38,889 nucleotides of DNA, from the NCBI GenBank assembly GCA_027452025.1, contig DAIDHI010000004.1, positions 1 through 38,889 of the forward strand. The letters run 5' to 3'. Origin of the DNA: Elusimicrobiota bacterium (GTDB lineage Bacteria > Elusimicrobiota > Elusimicrobia > UBA1565 > UBA9628). Numbering within the stretch: position 1 is the stretch's first letter; every line of letters starts with the position of its first letter. A program made the position numbers and the translations under genes. The notes under the pieces were generated by a model, which did not search any database, was not told where the DNA came from, and saw only the letters and a program-made list of their open reading frames with translations. Positions 8,501 through 18,738 of this stretch are shown piece after piece.

Positions 8501-9393
8501 CCCCGCCCGCGCCGCGCTTCGTCGAGGTCGGCCCGCGCGACGGGCTGCAAAACGAGCCGAGGGCGGTGCCTCTCGAGGCCAAGGTCGCCTTCGTCAACCT
8601 GCTCTCCCGCAGCGGCCTGCGGGAAATCGAGGCCGGGGCCTTCGTCTCGCCCAAGGCCGTGCCTCAGATGGCCGACTCGGACCAGGTCTTCGCGCGCATC
8701 GACCGCCAATCGGGCGTGCTCTACTCGGCGCTCGTGCCCAACGAGCGAGGCTTGGAGCGCGCCCTGGAGGCCAAGATCGGCAAGGCCGCCGTCTTTACCG
8801 CCGCTTCCGAGACCTTCAACCAGAAGAACATCAACTGCTCGATTACGGAGTCCATCGAGCGCTTCAAGCCCGTGATCCAGCGCGCCGACGCCCTGCGCCT
8901 GCCCCTGCGCGCCTACATCTCGACGGCCTTCTTCTGTCCCTACGAGGGCTACGTGGCGCCCGACAAGGTCGTCCCCGTCGTCGACCGCCTCTGCGCCCTG
9001 GGCGTCAAGGAACTCTCCATCGGCGACACCATCGGCCGCGCCTCGCCCAAGGACGTGCGCGCCCTGCTCGACGTCCTGCTCAAGCGCGTGCGGGTGGAGT
9101 GCGTCTTCCTGCACTTTCACGACACCTTCGGCATGGCCATCGCCAACGCGCTGACCGCCTGGAACGAATACGGCGTCTCCGGCTTCGACGCCTCGACGGG
9201 CGGCGTCGGCGGGTGCCCCTACGCGCCGGGCGCGGGGGGCAACGTCGCGATGGAGGACCTGGTCTTCGCCTTCGCCGCCTCCGGCGCGAAAGTGGACGTG
9301 GACGTTCGCAAGCTCCAGGACGCGGGCTCTCTCATTGAGAAGCACCTGGGGCACCTGATGCCCTCGCGCCTGAGCAAGATCGCCCTGCGTTAG
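8497..9393 (+). CDS. mvaB: Hydroxymethylglutaryl-CoA lyase
   Basis: 298 residues, typical of bacterial HMG-CoA lyase (MvaB/LiuE), a TIM barrel of the HMGL-like family. It splits HMG-CoA into acetyl-CoA and acetoacetate, the last step of leucine degradation. Diagnostic features are E-V-G-P-R-D-G-L-Q-N-E at the N-terminus (catalytic Arg and metal-binding Asp), L-H-F-H-D-T-F-G-M-A (metal-binding His pair) and G-G-C-P-Y-A-P-G-A-G-G-N with the catalytic Cys loop. The ATG overlaps the AIM24 gene's stop as ATGA. No T-tract terminator follows; a GC hairpin (about 9426-9443) sits before the tRNA-Arg promoter. Confidence 0.93.
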   Translation: MTPPAPRFVEVGPRDGLQNEPRAVPLEAKVAFVNLLSRSGLREIEAGAFVSPKAVPQMADSDQVFARIDRQSGVLYSALVPNERGLERALEAKIGKAAVFTAASETFNQKNINCSITESIERFKPVIQRADALRLPLRAYISTAFFCPYEGYVAPDKVVPVVDRLCALGVKELSIGDTIGRASPKDVRALLDVLLKRVRVECVFLHFHDTFGMAIANALTAWNEYGVSGFDASTGGVGGCPYAPGAGGNVAMEDLVFAFAASGAKVDVDVRKLQDAGSLIEKHLGHLMPSRLSKIALR

Positions 9394-9444
9394 GGGCTGC
9401 CGCATCCGGGCCCGAATGGCGGACCGGGGCTCTGGGCGGCCCCA

Positions 9445-9453
9445 TGCTATAAT
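9445..9453 (+). promoter_or_regulatory. Extended -10 promoter for tRNA-Arg
   Basis: TGC-TATAAT, an extended -10 element, ends 10 nt before the first base of the tRNA. No -35 is recognisable. Confidence 0.6.
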
Positions 9454-9463
9454 GAAGATCGTC

Positions 9464-9538
9464 GCGCCCGTAGTGAAACGGATATCACGACAGCCTCCGA
9501 AGCTGTAAGTTCAGGTTCGATTCCTGACGGGCGCACCA
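9464..9538 (+). tRNA. tRNA-Arg (anticodon CCG), CCA encoded
   Basis: A full cloverleaf can be drawn: acceptor GCGCCCG/CGGGCGC, D-arm GTGA/TCAC, anticodon stem ACAGC/GCTGT with loop CTCCGAA (anticodon CCG at 9497-9499), 4-nt variable loop, and T-arm TCAGG-TTCGATT-CCTGA. The discriminator is A (9535) and CCA is encoded (9536-9538). It reads CGG, a common Arg codon in this GC-rich DNA. A TTTTT run at 9540-9544 directly after the gene may end transcription before the convergent membrane-protein gene. Confidence 0.95.
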
Positions 9539-9556
9539 CTTTTTGCCGCGGCGTCC

Positions 9557-11167
9557 CTACCGCAGCGAGTAGACCCCGAAGGCCGTTCGGCCGTCGCGCG
9601 TCAAAAACTGCTTGCGCTCGATGAGGCGCCGTCCGCGGGCGGCGAGTTCCGTCGACAGCGACTGGAAATTGGGGCTTCGGGCGGGGTCGATGAAGACGTA
9701 GACGTTCTCGCCTCCCAGGCAGCGCCGCCGGAAGGCGGCGAAGCTGTCCGTGCCCGAGCCCGGAGGCATGCGCCAGCAGGCGAGAGGCTGGACGCGACCG
9801 GCGCTCAGGAACAGGATCGTGTCGTGGAGGCCCCAGTCGCAGAACTTGGGCGCCGAGATGCCGCCGGCCTCCAGCCAATGCGCGAGAGAAAAGGACGCGT
9901 CGGAGAAGGACGCGACTCCTCCCGTGCGGTCGAGAAACCTCTCCAGCCGGAACGTCCGGACGGCCTGGAACGAGGCGGATAGGGCCACGGGCAGCAGCGC
10001 GAGCGCCCAAAGGCCGCGCAGCCGTCCCGTCGCCGCTCTTTGGACGGCGAAGCTCGCGGCGGCGCCCAACAGAACCTCGGCCAGCGGAAGCAGGAGATAA
10101 AGGTGATCCTGCCGCAGATCGCTGATCGTGAAGACGGAGCAGCCGAGCGTCGCGAAGAAAGTCAGGACCGCCAGGACCCCCAGAGGCGGATTTTCCCCGC
10201 TTTTGAGAGCCAGGATGAGCATTCCCGCCGCGGCCAGAAGGAGCAGTTGCGCGCGCTCGAAGGCGCGCTCGAGGCGCCCGGAGGGCCGCGGCGCGTAGGG
10301 CGGGAAGCAGTCCTCCAGCCGTCCCGCGAGCAGGGCGTCGAAATGGCCCAGCGACTCCTCGAGATTGCGCTCGACGGCGAGGTTGTCGATGTTGCAGCAG
10401 CGGGTCACCGGGAGATTTTGGGCGATGGCCCCGAAGGTCTCCGTGGCGGAGCCGGTCAATTCCTTGAGGATCATCGGCGCCAGCCCCGCAGCCAGGCACA
10501 GCGCGGCCAGGATGGTCCGCCGCAGCGCCCGCGGCCGGCGCCAGCGCCGCGCGGCCGCCGAGGCGGCCGCGGCAAGCCCCACGGCCAGGCCGGCGATGAA
10601 CCAGGCGAACCACAGCCGCAGCGACAAGCCGGCGCCGCAGAGCAGGCAAGCCGCGAAGAGCCACCGGTCGCGGCCCTCGCGCAACCAGCGGGAGACGCAC
10701 ACCAGGACTGCGAGAGCGGCGCCGGCCATGATGCCGGCGTGCGGCACGCTGATGCGGGAGAGGAACATGAATCCCGGATTGGCGACCAGAAGGCCCACGG
10801 CCAAGATCGCGGCCAGGCGGCCGAAGTATTCCCGGGCGCAAGCCCAGGCCGTCCAGAGGACGATCAGGCCGGCGAAGACCTCGGCGCTGCGCAGCGCCGC
10901 AGCCGCAGGATGGATGGCGGCCAAAAAGGGCAGCAGCAGGTAGGACTGCAGGGCGGCGTGATAGTTGAGTCCCGTGGGCCAGGCGCGAAAGTGCGCCCAG
11001 CCGGCCCGCAGGATGCGCTGCGCGACGATTCCGTCGAGAGCCTCGTCGCTGTAGAGGCCCGGGCGCAGGAGCGCCCTGAATTGAAAGGTCAGATACGATG
11101 CCGACAAGCCAAGCAGTCCGACGGCTTCCCAACGGCGGACGCCGGGCTCGGCGGCTGGCGAGCGCAT
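9557..11167 (-). CDS. Polytopic GT-C-type glycosyltransferase-like membrane protein
   Basis: 536 residues with about ten hydrophobic segments through residue ~390 and a soluble C-terminal part. The first periplasmic loop has Y-S-D-E-A, the D-E motif typical of GT-C enzymes (ArnT/PMT/GT39-like) that use polyprenyl-phosphate sugars. This is the main evidence for function; donor and acceptor are unknown. A C-terminal region with conserved-looking charged and aromatic patches likely lies outside the membrane. I chose ATG 11167 because the upstream extension of this frame runs through the receiver gene and is a shadow. It lies 29 nt after the receiver gene's stop and may share its transcript. Confidence 0.7.
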   Translation of the reverse strand: MRSPAAEPGVRRWEAVGLLGLSASYLTFQFRALLRPGLYSDEALDGIVAQRILRAGWAHFRAWPTGLNYHAALQSYLLLPFLAAIHPAAAALRSAEVFAGLIVLWTAWACAREYFGRLAAILAVGLLVANPGFMFLSRISVPHAGIMAGAALAVLVCVSRWLREGRDRWLFAACLLCGAGLSLRLWFAWFIAGLAVGLAAAASAAARRWRRPRALRRTILAALCLAAGLAPMILKELTGSATETFGAIAQNLPVTRCCNIDNLAVERNLEESLGHFDALLAGRLEDCFPPYAPRPSGRLERAFERAQLLLLAAAGMLILALKSGENPPLGVLAVLTFFATLGCSVFTISDLRQDHLYLLLPLAEVLLGAAASFAVQRAATGRLRGLWALALLPVALSASFQAVRTFRLERFLDRTGGVASFSDASFSLAHWLEAGGISAPKFCDWGLHDTILFLSAGRVQPLACWRMPPGSGTDSFAAFRRRCLGGENVYVFIDPARSPNFQSLSTELAARGRRLIERKQFLTRDGRTAFGVYSLR

Positions 11168-11196
11168 GTCCGACGAGGATACCAAAAGCGGCGGCG

Positions 11197-11574
11197 CTAG
11201 GCCGAGGCGCGGCCCCGCCGCAGCAGAGCCTGCACGCGGGCCACCAATTCCAGGAAGCCGAAAGGCTTGGGCATGTAGTCGTCCCCGCCGACCGAGAACC
11301 CTTCCAGCACCTCCGAGGGGCTTTTGGCGGCGGACAAGAACAGGATCGGCACCTCCCCGCCTTCCGGGGAGTCGCGCAGCTCTCGGCAGAGCTCCAGGCC
11401 GTCCTGGTCGGGCAATCCCCGGTCGAGGATCACGAGATCGGGCTTGGCGGCTCGCAGGCGCTGCCGGGCCTCGAAGACCGTCGACGCCGTGTCGACTCCG
11501 TAGCCCTCGGCCTCCAGCACGTAGCGCATGAACGAAGCCGTGTCTTCCTCGTCTTCGACGATCAAGAGCTTCAT
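11197..11574 (-). CDS. Single-domain response regulator (receiver only)
   Basis: 125 residues, just one CheY-like receiver domain. The acidic pair Glu7/Asp8 precedes phospho-acceptor Asp51 (V-I-L-D-R-G-L-P). Ser81 occupies the Thr/Ser switch position and Lys103 is in K-P-F. With no output domain it must work through protein contacts or as a phosphorelay intermediate. There is no kinase beside it. The nearest histidine kinase in the window is 13 kb away, so pairing cannot be assumed. The gene lies 12 nt after the secreted-protein gene and 29 nt before the GT-C gene. Confidence 0.9.
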   Translation of the reverse strand: MKLLIVEDEEDTASFMRYVLEAEGYGVDTASTVFEARQRLRAAKPDLVILDRGLPDQDGLELCRELRDSPEGGEVPILFLSAAKSPSEVLEGFSVGGDDYMPKPFGFLELVARVQALLRRGRASA

Positions 11575-11586
11575 GGGGGGCTCCGC

Positions 11587-12288
11587 CTAATATATAGGCC
11601 CGGAATCGGGCTGCGTCCAATAAAATCTCGGTAAAGGCTCCGGGGGCTGGTCGGTGGGCAGCAGCTGGGGGGCGACGGCGGCCAGGGGCCGCTTGGGATC
11701 GAAGCCGCGCGCGGGCTCCACGAGGAGGTTGTCGTATTCGGCGTCGGTGGCGTCGCAGCGCAGCATGACCACGCCGGGATCGAGGATCGGAGGCCCGAAG
11801 CGCCCGTCGTCGATGCCCTCGGCCAGCAAGCGGCCTCCTATGTAGAGGCGGATGTCCACGCTCAGGTCCCTGCGCGTCCTCACGGTCACGCGGATGTTCT
11901 GCCACTCCCCATACGGCGGGTCGTAAGCCGCGTAGCGGCTCAGGTTATAGTAGGTGCCGCAGTCCGAGCGGCCGTCCGGCACCCGCTTCTTGATGACGAT
12001 CTTGCCGTCGCGGCGGTTGACGCTGGCATAGTAAGCCCGGCATTCGCCGCCGTAGCGCAGGGCGACGTGGACGCCGTCCCAGGCCTGCGGCACGGGTGTG
12101 TCGATCGTGGAGCCGTGATTGAGCAGGCGGAAGGAGACCGAATAATTGGCGCCCGAGAGCTCGCCGCGCGCGGGCGGCGCGGCGAAGGTGACGCGCTCGT
12201 CGGCCAGGACGTAGCCCCGCGACGGGGGCATCGCGGGCGCCTGCGCGGCGGCCGAGAGGAGCATCAAGGCGAGCATGGCGCCGATCAT
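11587..12288 (-). CDS. Secreted protein with a concanavalin-like (LamG/3-keto-disaccharide hydrolase-like) fold, function unknown
   Basis: 233 residues. A signal peptide (M-I-G-A-M-L-A-L-M-L-L-S-A-A-A-Q-A) is followed by an all-beta domain. Features such as Y-S-V-S-F-R-L-L-N-H-G, G-E-W-Q-N-I-R-V-T-V and Y-I-G-G-R-L-L-A-E-G-I-D-D resemble jelly-roll modules of the LamG/DUF1080 type, which often bind or cleave glycans. The match is by pattern only. The C-terminus is Pro-rich and may be flexible. Two Cys (in G-E-C-R and S-D-C-G-T) could form a disulfide. It heads a minus-strand group with the receiver and GT-C genes. A weak TAGAGT lies upstream, after a GC palindrome. Confidence 0.6.
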   Translation of the reverse strand: MIGAMLALMLLSAAAQAPAMPPSRGYVLADERVTFAAPPARGELSGANYSVSFRLLNHGSTIDTPVPQAWDGVHVALRYGGECRAYYASVNRRDGKIVIKKRVPDGRSDCGTYYNLSRYAAYDPPYGEWQNIRVTVRTRRDLSVDIRLYIGGRLLAEGIDDGRFGPPILDPGVVMLRCDATDAEYDNLLVEPARGFDPKRPLAAVAPQLLPTDQPPEPLPRFYWTQPDSGPIY

Positions 12289-12303
12289 GGCCGCTACACT
12301 CTA

Positions 12304-12320
12304 GCGCCGGCCGCCGGCGC
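12304..12320. repeat. GC-rich palindrome between two minus-strand transcription units
   Basis: GCGCCGGC-C-GCCGGCGC is an 8-bp perfect inverted repeat around one base, downstream of the lipoprotein gene's stop and before the secreted-protein gene. It could be a transcript-end hairpin, but no T-tract follows, so I do not call it an intrinsic terminator. Confidence 0.4.
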
Positions 12321-12354
12321 AGGCCATGGAGGCAGCGTGCCGCGCCCGTCACGG

Positions 12355-13026
12355 TTACTCGAAGACCAGCTGGTAGGCGGTGTAGCGAGGCACGAACCAG
12401 CGCAGGAAGCGCTTGAGCGGCCGCGCGTCGTCGGCGGGCGCCTTGAACGTCGTGTCGTAGGCGGAGAGCACTCCGTTTTGCGACAGGACGTAGTCGCGCA
12501 GCCGGCCGCGGACGTCGGGATCGAGGCTCTCCCAGAAGCTCGCGGCCTGCGCCGGGTCCCGGGAGAAGAGCTCTTCCAGCCGCCGCTGCTGCTCGGAAAG
12601 CGGCGGCATCGCCCCGGGCGGCAGCGCGACCTGCGCCGGAGCCTTGGGCGGCTCGACGTCGGGGTCCTTGAAGTATCGCACCAGCGTCCCGGTCACCGTC
12701 GTGCGGACGTAGGAGAACAGCGGCCAGGCGCAGACGGGGAAGCACAGCGAGCGGTGATCGACGGAGACGTTGATGAGCCCATCGTTGTCCATCTTGGAGC
12801 GCGCGTCGCGCATGGCCGCCTGGGTGGTGGCGTCGCCCAGCGGCGGCGCCGAGAAGAAGAAGAACGCCGACGACTTCCCGGTCACGACGCCGATGGGGAT
12901 GTTATCGGTGGGGCCGACGCGGGCGGCGGGCAAAAAGACCGGGGTATCGTGGGCGCAGCCGCACAGGGCCGCGGCCAGGAGGGTCACCGCCAGCCGATCG
13001 GCTCGTAGCCCTTGTCGGTGAGGCAC
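12355..13026 (-). CDS. Putative lipoprotein of unknown function
   Basis: 223 residues from a GTG at 13026. The basic N-region, the hydrophobic stretch V-T-L-L-A-A-A-L and the lipobox L-C-G-C indicate a lipoprotein processed by LspA. The mature part has a Phe-rich patch (S-A-F-F-F-F-S-A), a Cys pair around L-C-F-P-V-C-A-W and a Pro-rich middle. I do not recognise it. The gene overlaps the 3' end of the glycine-zipper lipoprotein gene. An alternative GTG at 12987 would give a classical GTGA overlap but leaves a very short signal with no basic residues, so I prefer 13026. Confidence 0.65.
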   Translation of the reverse strand: MPHRQGLRADRLAVTLLAAALCGCAHDTPVFLPAARVGPTDNIPIGVVTGKSSAFFFFSAPPLGDATTQAAMRDARSKMDNDGLINVSVDHRSLCFPVCAWPLFSYVRTTVTGTLVRYFKDPDVEPPKAPAQVALPPGAMPPLSEQQRRLEELFSRDPAQAASFWESLDPDVRGRLRDYVLSQNGVLSAYDTTFKAPADDARPLKRFLRWFVPRYTAYQLVFE

Positions 13027-13385
13027 TTGTCGACGAATCGCCGCTCCACGGCGTCGGGGGTGTTGGCGCGCGCCGCGCCCTGGGCGACGCCGATCGTGCC
13101 GCCGATGGCCGCGCCTTCGGCCGCGCCGCGGATCGGCTCGCCGACGAACGCTCCGGAGACGAGGCCGATCGCCCCGCCGAGAGCGGCGCCGAGGACGGTA
13201 TGTCCGGCGACGATCTGGTCCTTGTGGTCCTTGAGATACTTCTTCGCCTTGGCCCGGCAGTCGGCCACGTCGGCCTGCGCCTGCGTCTGGCCGACTTGCT
13301 GGTAATAGCCGTTGGGATAGAGCACGGGTTTCGGGGCGCAGGCGGCCAGCGCCGCGGCGGCCAAAAGCGGCAGGGCCTTGATCAT
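12984..13385 (-). CDS. Glycine-zipper lipoprotein
   Basis: 133 residues. M-I-K-A-L-P-L-L-A-A-A-A-L-A-A-C is a lipoprotein signal with lipobox L-A-A-C. The mature protein has Y-P-N-G-Y-Y-Q-Q, two Cys (D-C-R-A-K and K-C-L-T-D) and a glycine-zipper stretch (about residues 75-110, G-x3-G repeats) of the type seen in OmpA/Slp-like envelope lipoproteins. Glycine zippers usually pack in or against membranes. Its ATG overlaps the stop of the receiver/MBL-like gene as ATGA, so translation is probably coupled. The second lipoprotein gene overlaps its own 3' end. Confidence 0.75.
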   Translation of the reverse strand: MIKALPLLAAAALAACAPKPVLYPNGYYQQVGQTQAQADVADCRAKAKKYLKDHKDQIVAGHTVLGAALGGAIGLVSGAFVGEPIRGAAEGAAIGGTIGVAQGAARANTPDAVERRFVDKCLTDKGYEPIGWR

Positions 13386-14548
13386 AGGACGTAGCGCTCG
13401 CCCGGCCGCGCGGGAGCGCACTCGGTGGCGCAGCCGGGCCGTCCGGCCTTTCGCGCGGCCGCCGCCTCGGCCAGGCCCTCGGCGCGGGCGTCGAGCAGCG
13501 GCAGCAGGGCCAGACGGCGCACGCGGGCCTCGCAGGCCAGATCGACGACGGGCTCCCAGGCGCCGCGGGCCTTGCCGTCCTGCGGCACGGGCTGCGAAAG
13601 CCAGCGGCGGTAGCCGTGGACCAGCAGGGCCGCGTCCTCGAACAGGAGGCGGAACTTTTCGCGCTCGTGGCGGTTCCAGTCGGCGACGCCCTCGGGCACC
13701 TCGTTGGCGGGGCAATAGACGACGCGGCGGCCGCCCACGTCCAAGCGATAGGCCAGGCAGGAGCCCGCGTGCTGGGTGTAGCGCGTCGAGGCCATGATCC
13801 CCGGGGCGAGCTGGAACTCGCCTTCCCGCTGCGGATAGAGCAACGGCGTCGCGCGCATGGCCAGGCCCGGGCCGCCGCTCATGCGCGGGGCCAGGCGCTG
13901 CAGCAGGGACTCGGCGTCGTCGGGGCCGGCGAGGTTGACGCGGGAGCCGGCGTTGAGCATGGCCGAGCAGGCGGAAAGCTCGGCGACGGCCTCCGGCTCG
14001 TAGCGCGAAAGCAGCACCCAGCAGGTGCGCGGCGCCTTCTTCTGCGTCGCCAGCCACGTCGACAGGCCGGCGCCGGCGTCGAAGATGATCCACATCTCGG
14101 GCAGCTCCAGGGCCGCGCCGCCCGAGAAGGGCGTCAGCACCAGCGGCGGCGCCGGCGCGAGGGCGGCTTGCGCGGCGGGTTCGGCCTGGCCCAAAATGCG
14201 TCCGACGCGCGCGGCCAGCTCGGCCAAGGAAAACGGCTTGTTGAGAAAGAGGTCGGCGCCGTAGCGCTGGGCCGTCGTGCGGTCCTGGGCGAAGTCCTTT
14301 GCGGTCAGCAGCACGATCTTGACGTGGCGGGTGGCCGGATTGGCGCGGATGGTGCGGCAGGCGGTCAGGCCGTCGACGCCCGGCATCATGATGTCGAGCA
14401 CGACCAGGCGGGGACGAGCTTCCTGGACGATCTGGAGCACGCCCGCGCCGCTGGGAAAGTAACTGACGGTCAGGCCGCGGCCGCGCAGGACGTCGCTGAC
14501 CAGGCTGCCGACCGTGGGATCGTCATCGAAGATCAGGACGTCGGGCAC
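13382..14548 (-). CDS. Response regulator: receiver fused to a degenerate metallo-beta-lactamase-like domain
   Basis: 388 residues. Residues 1-120 are a complete receiver: Asp8/Asp9, phospho-acceptor Asp52, Thr82 and Lys104 (N-K-P-F). An Ala/Pro linker (121-136) leads to a region following the MBL-fold order: W-I-I-F-D-A-G-A-G (152-160), W-V-L-L-S (177-181), a Gly-Pro turn, T-Q-H-A-G-S-C-L-A-Y-R (258-268), R-R-V-V-Y (274-278) and L-L-V-H-G (308-312). Where active enzymes have S-H-x-H-x-D-H it reads S-R-Y-E-P-E-A. The later Asp ligands are also absent and only His260 remains. It therefore looks like a non-catalytic, perhaps signal-binding, output. The start is GTG 14548, 40 nt after alaS. Confidence 0.75.
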   Translation of the reverse strand: MPDVLIFDDDPTVGSLVSDVLRGRGLTVSYFPSGAGVLQIVQEARPRLVVLDIMMPGVDGLTACRTIRANPATRHVKIVLLTAKDFAQDRTTAQRYGADLFLNKPFSLAELAARVGRILGQAEPAAQAALAPAPPLVLTPFSGGAALELPEMWIIFDAGAGLSTWLATQKKAPRTCWVLLSRYEPEAVAELSACSAMLNAGSRVNLAGPDDAESLLQRLAPRMSGGPGLAMRATPLLYPQREGEFQLAPGIMASTRYTQHAGSCLAYRLDVGGRRVVYCPANEVPEGVADWNRHEREKFRLLFEDAALLVHGYRRWLSQPVPQDGKARGAWEPVVDLACEARVRRLALLPLLDARAEGLAEAAAARKAGRPGCATECAPARPGERYVL

Positions 14549-14588
14549 GCCCCAAGGGTAGCACCGCCGGCGGGTGCCGTCAAGGCGA

Positions 14589-17222
<2,634 letters not shown>

Positions 17223-17236
17223 GTCGGGGAAGACGA

Positions 17237-17242
17237 ATTATA
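17237..17242 (-). promoter_or_regulatory. -10 box for alaS
   Basis: A perfect TATAAT on the minus strand ends 14 nt before ATG 17222, predicting a very short leader of about 7 nt. No -35 match at the usual distance. Confidence 0.55.
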
Positions 17243-17285
17243 CTAAATGGCAAAGTCCGCGGCGAAATCCTGACGGCCGTCGGCA

Positions 17286-17314
17286 TTGACACCGTCGAGC
17301 GGTACTGTTATAAC
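17286..17314 (+). promoter_or_regulatory. Sigma70-type promoter for the M23/bactofilin operon
   Basis: A perfect -35 TTGACA (17286-17291), a 17-nt spacer, and an extended -10 TG-t-TATAAC (17306-17314) form the best promoter in the window. Transcription should begin near 17321, giving a leader of about 19 nt before ATG 17340. Confidence 0.85.
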
Positions 17315-17339
17315 ATCACCATCGCGGCCCGCGGCAAAA

Positions 17340-18320
17340 ATGGGATTCTATCGGAAATTGGCCGGTTATTTGGACCGCAAGGTGACGGTCCTCGTCATTC
17401 CCCAGACGGACCTCAAACCCTTGCGCTGGCAGTGCACGACGGCCTTCTTCCTCTTCTGCTTCGCGCTCTGGTCGAGCCTCACGGTTTGGGCCGGCTTCAT
17501 CGTCAGCCGGCACGTCGACTACTGGATCACCAAGGCCGATAACGCCGTCATGATGGCCAAGCTCAACCACATCGCCCAGGAGATGCGGCGCTCCCAGCAG
17601 GTGCTCGCCATGGCCGAAGACACCGACCGCCAGATGCGCCAGCTGCTCAATCTCGCCCATCGGGACGACGATCTCACGGGCGTCGGCGGGCCCACGGCGG
17701 CCGACCGCGCCAACCTGATGATCACGCTCAACCGCGCCTCGGGCCTGCGCGAGGCCGACTGGCACAAGCAGATCCAGGACATCCGCGAGGAGTCCTACAA
17801 GCGGCTGGCCAGCTTCCAGGAGATCGCCTGGTATCTGAGCAACCAGCGCAGCCTCTTCAACGCCACGCCCGGCATGTGGCCGACCGACGGCCGCATCACC
17901 TCGCCCTTCGGCTACCGTTTCAACCCGATCCGCGAGTATGACGGCGAGACGGGGGAGTTCCACTCGGGCATCGACATCGCCAACCGGCCCGACACCCTCA
18001 TCTACGCCACCGCCGACGGCACCGTTCGCTACGCGGGCTGGTCCCACGGCTACGGCAACGTCATCGTCATCGACCACGGCTACGGCATGTCGACCCTTTA
18101 CGGACACACCTCCAAAGCGCTCGTCAAGAGCGGCGACCACGTGCGCCGCGGCCAGGTCATCGCCTACATGGGCACCACCGGCCGCTCCACGGGAGCGCAC
18201 GTGCACTACGAAGTCTGGCGCAATGGAAAGCCCGTAAATCCACTCATCTTCCTGAAGGTGCATTCCGGCGACGAGCTGCTCAGCGACGGCGGAAGTCCTT
18301 TCCAGGCTAGCGGGAAATAA
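17340..18320 (+). CDS. Membrane-anchored M23 family metallopeptidase (peptidoglycan DD-endopeptidase-like)
   Basis: 326 residues. A cytoplasmic N-terminus and one transmembrane helix (about 33-55) are followed by a helical, coiled-coil-like stem (60-170) and a C-terminal M23 domain. His208 and Asp212 (F-H-S-G-I-D) plus His289 in H-V-H-Y-E form the zinc site, and H287 is the usual catalytic partner, so it should be active. It would cut cross-links in peptidoglycan from the periplasmic side. I chose ATG 17340 because the promoter's -35 and -10 lie inside the upstream extension of this frame. The bactofilin gene follows after 6 nt; M23-bactofilin pairs control cell shape in several diderm bacteria. 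Confidence 0.92.
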   Translation: MGFYRKLAGYLDRKVTVLVIPQTDLKPLRWQCTTAFFLFCFALWSSLTVWAGFIVSRHVDYWITKADNAVMMAKLNHIAQEMRRSQQVLAMAEDTDRQMRQLLNLAHRDDDLTGVGGPTAADRANLMITLNRASGLREADWHKQIQDIREESYKRLASFQEIAWYLSNQRSLFNATPGMWPTDGRITSPFGYRFNPIREYDGETGEFHSGIDIANRPDTLIYATADGTVRYAGWSHGYGNVIVIDHGYGMSTLYGHTSKALVKSGDHVRRGQVIAYMGTTGRSTGAHVHYEVWRNGKPVNPLIFLKVHSGDELLSDGGSPFQASGK

Positions 18321-18326
18321 CCACTC

Positions 18327-18728
18327 ATGTTCACGAAGACCGAGCGGCTCGACAGCCGCGAAAATGTGACGCTGATCGGAGAGGAGGCCTACTTCCACGG
18401 CGTGCTGTCCGCCAAGGGCTCCCTGCGCGTGGAGGGCGTCGTCGAAGGCGACATCACCGACGCCGTCTCCGTCGAGATCGGCAAGAAGGGCCGCGTCAAG
18501 GGCAACATCGCCGCCGAGACGCTTTCGGTCGCCGGGCAGGTCGACGGCGACGTCGTGTGCTCGCGCTCCGTGGAGCTGCTGGCTCAGTCGCGGCTCTCGG
18601 GCAACATCCGCACGGCGCGCCTGCGCATCGAGGAGGGCGCGCTCTTCGACGGCAACTGCGCGATGTCGGGCTTCGTCGAGGAAGGCGGCGGCCGCCGCGA
18701 AGGCGAGCTGTCGGCCGCGCAGCCTTGA
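18327..18728 (+). CDS. Bactofilin family cytoskeletal protein
   Basis: 133 residues. The middle (about 20-110) shows the repeated G-x-L-x-V-x-G-x-V-x-G-D-I pattern of the right-handed beta-helix bactofilin (DUF583/PF04519) domain, for example V-E-G-V-V-E-G-D-I and G-K-K-G-R-V-K-G-N-I. Bactofilins polymerise into membrane-linked filaments that position cell-wall enzymes. The N-terminal tail is short and polar, and the C-terminal tail is Gly/Glu/Arg-rich. It sits 6 nt after the M23 peptidase and 10 nt before the SurA-N-like gene, so the three form one transcript from the promoter at 17286. Confidence 0.93.
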   Translation: MFTKTERLDSRENVTLIGEEAYFHGVLSAKGSLRVEGVVEGDITDAVSVEIGKKGRVKGNIAAETLSVAGQVDGDVVCSRSVELLAQSRLSGNIRTARLRIEEGALFDGNCAMSGFVEEGGGRREGELSAAQP

Positions 18729-18738
18729 GGTTACGGCC

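Noticed and set aside
12984..12987. GTG 12987 as start of the second lipoprotein, giving a GTGA overlap
   Set aside because: Kept as an alternative only: it would leave an eight-residue signal before the lipobox Cys with no basic residues, unlike functional lipoprotein signals.
14561..14577. GC-rich inverted repeat between alaS and the receiver/MBL-like gene as an intrinsic terminator
   Set aside because: No T-tract follows on the minus strand, and the 40-nt spacing fits read-through transcription.
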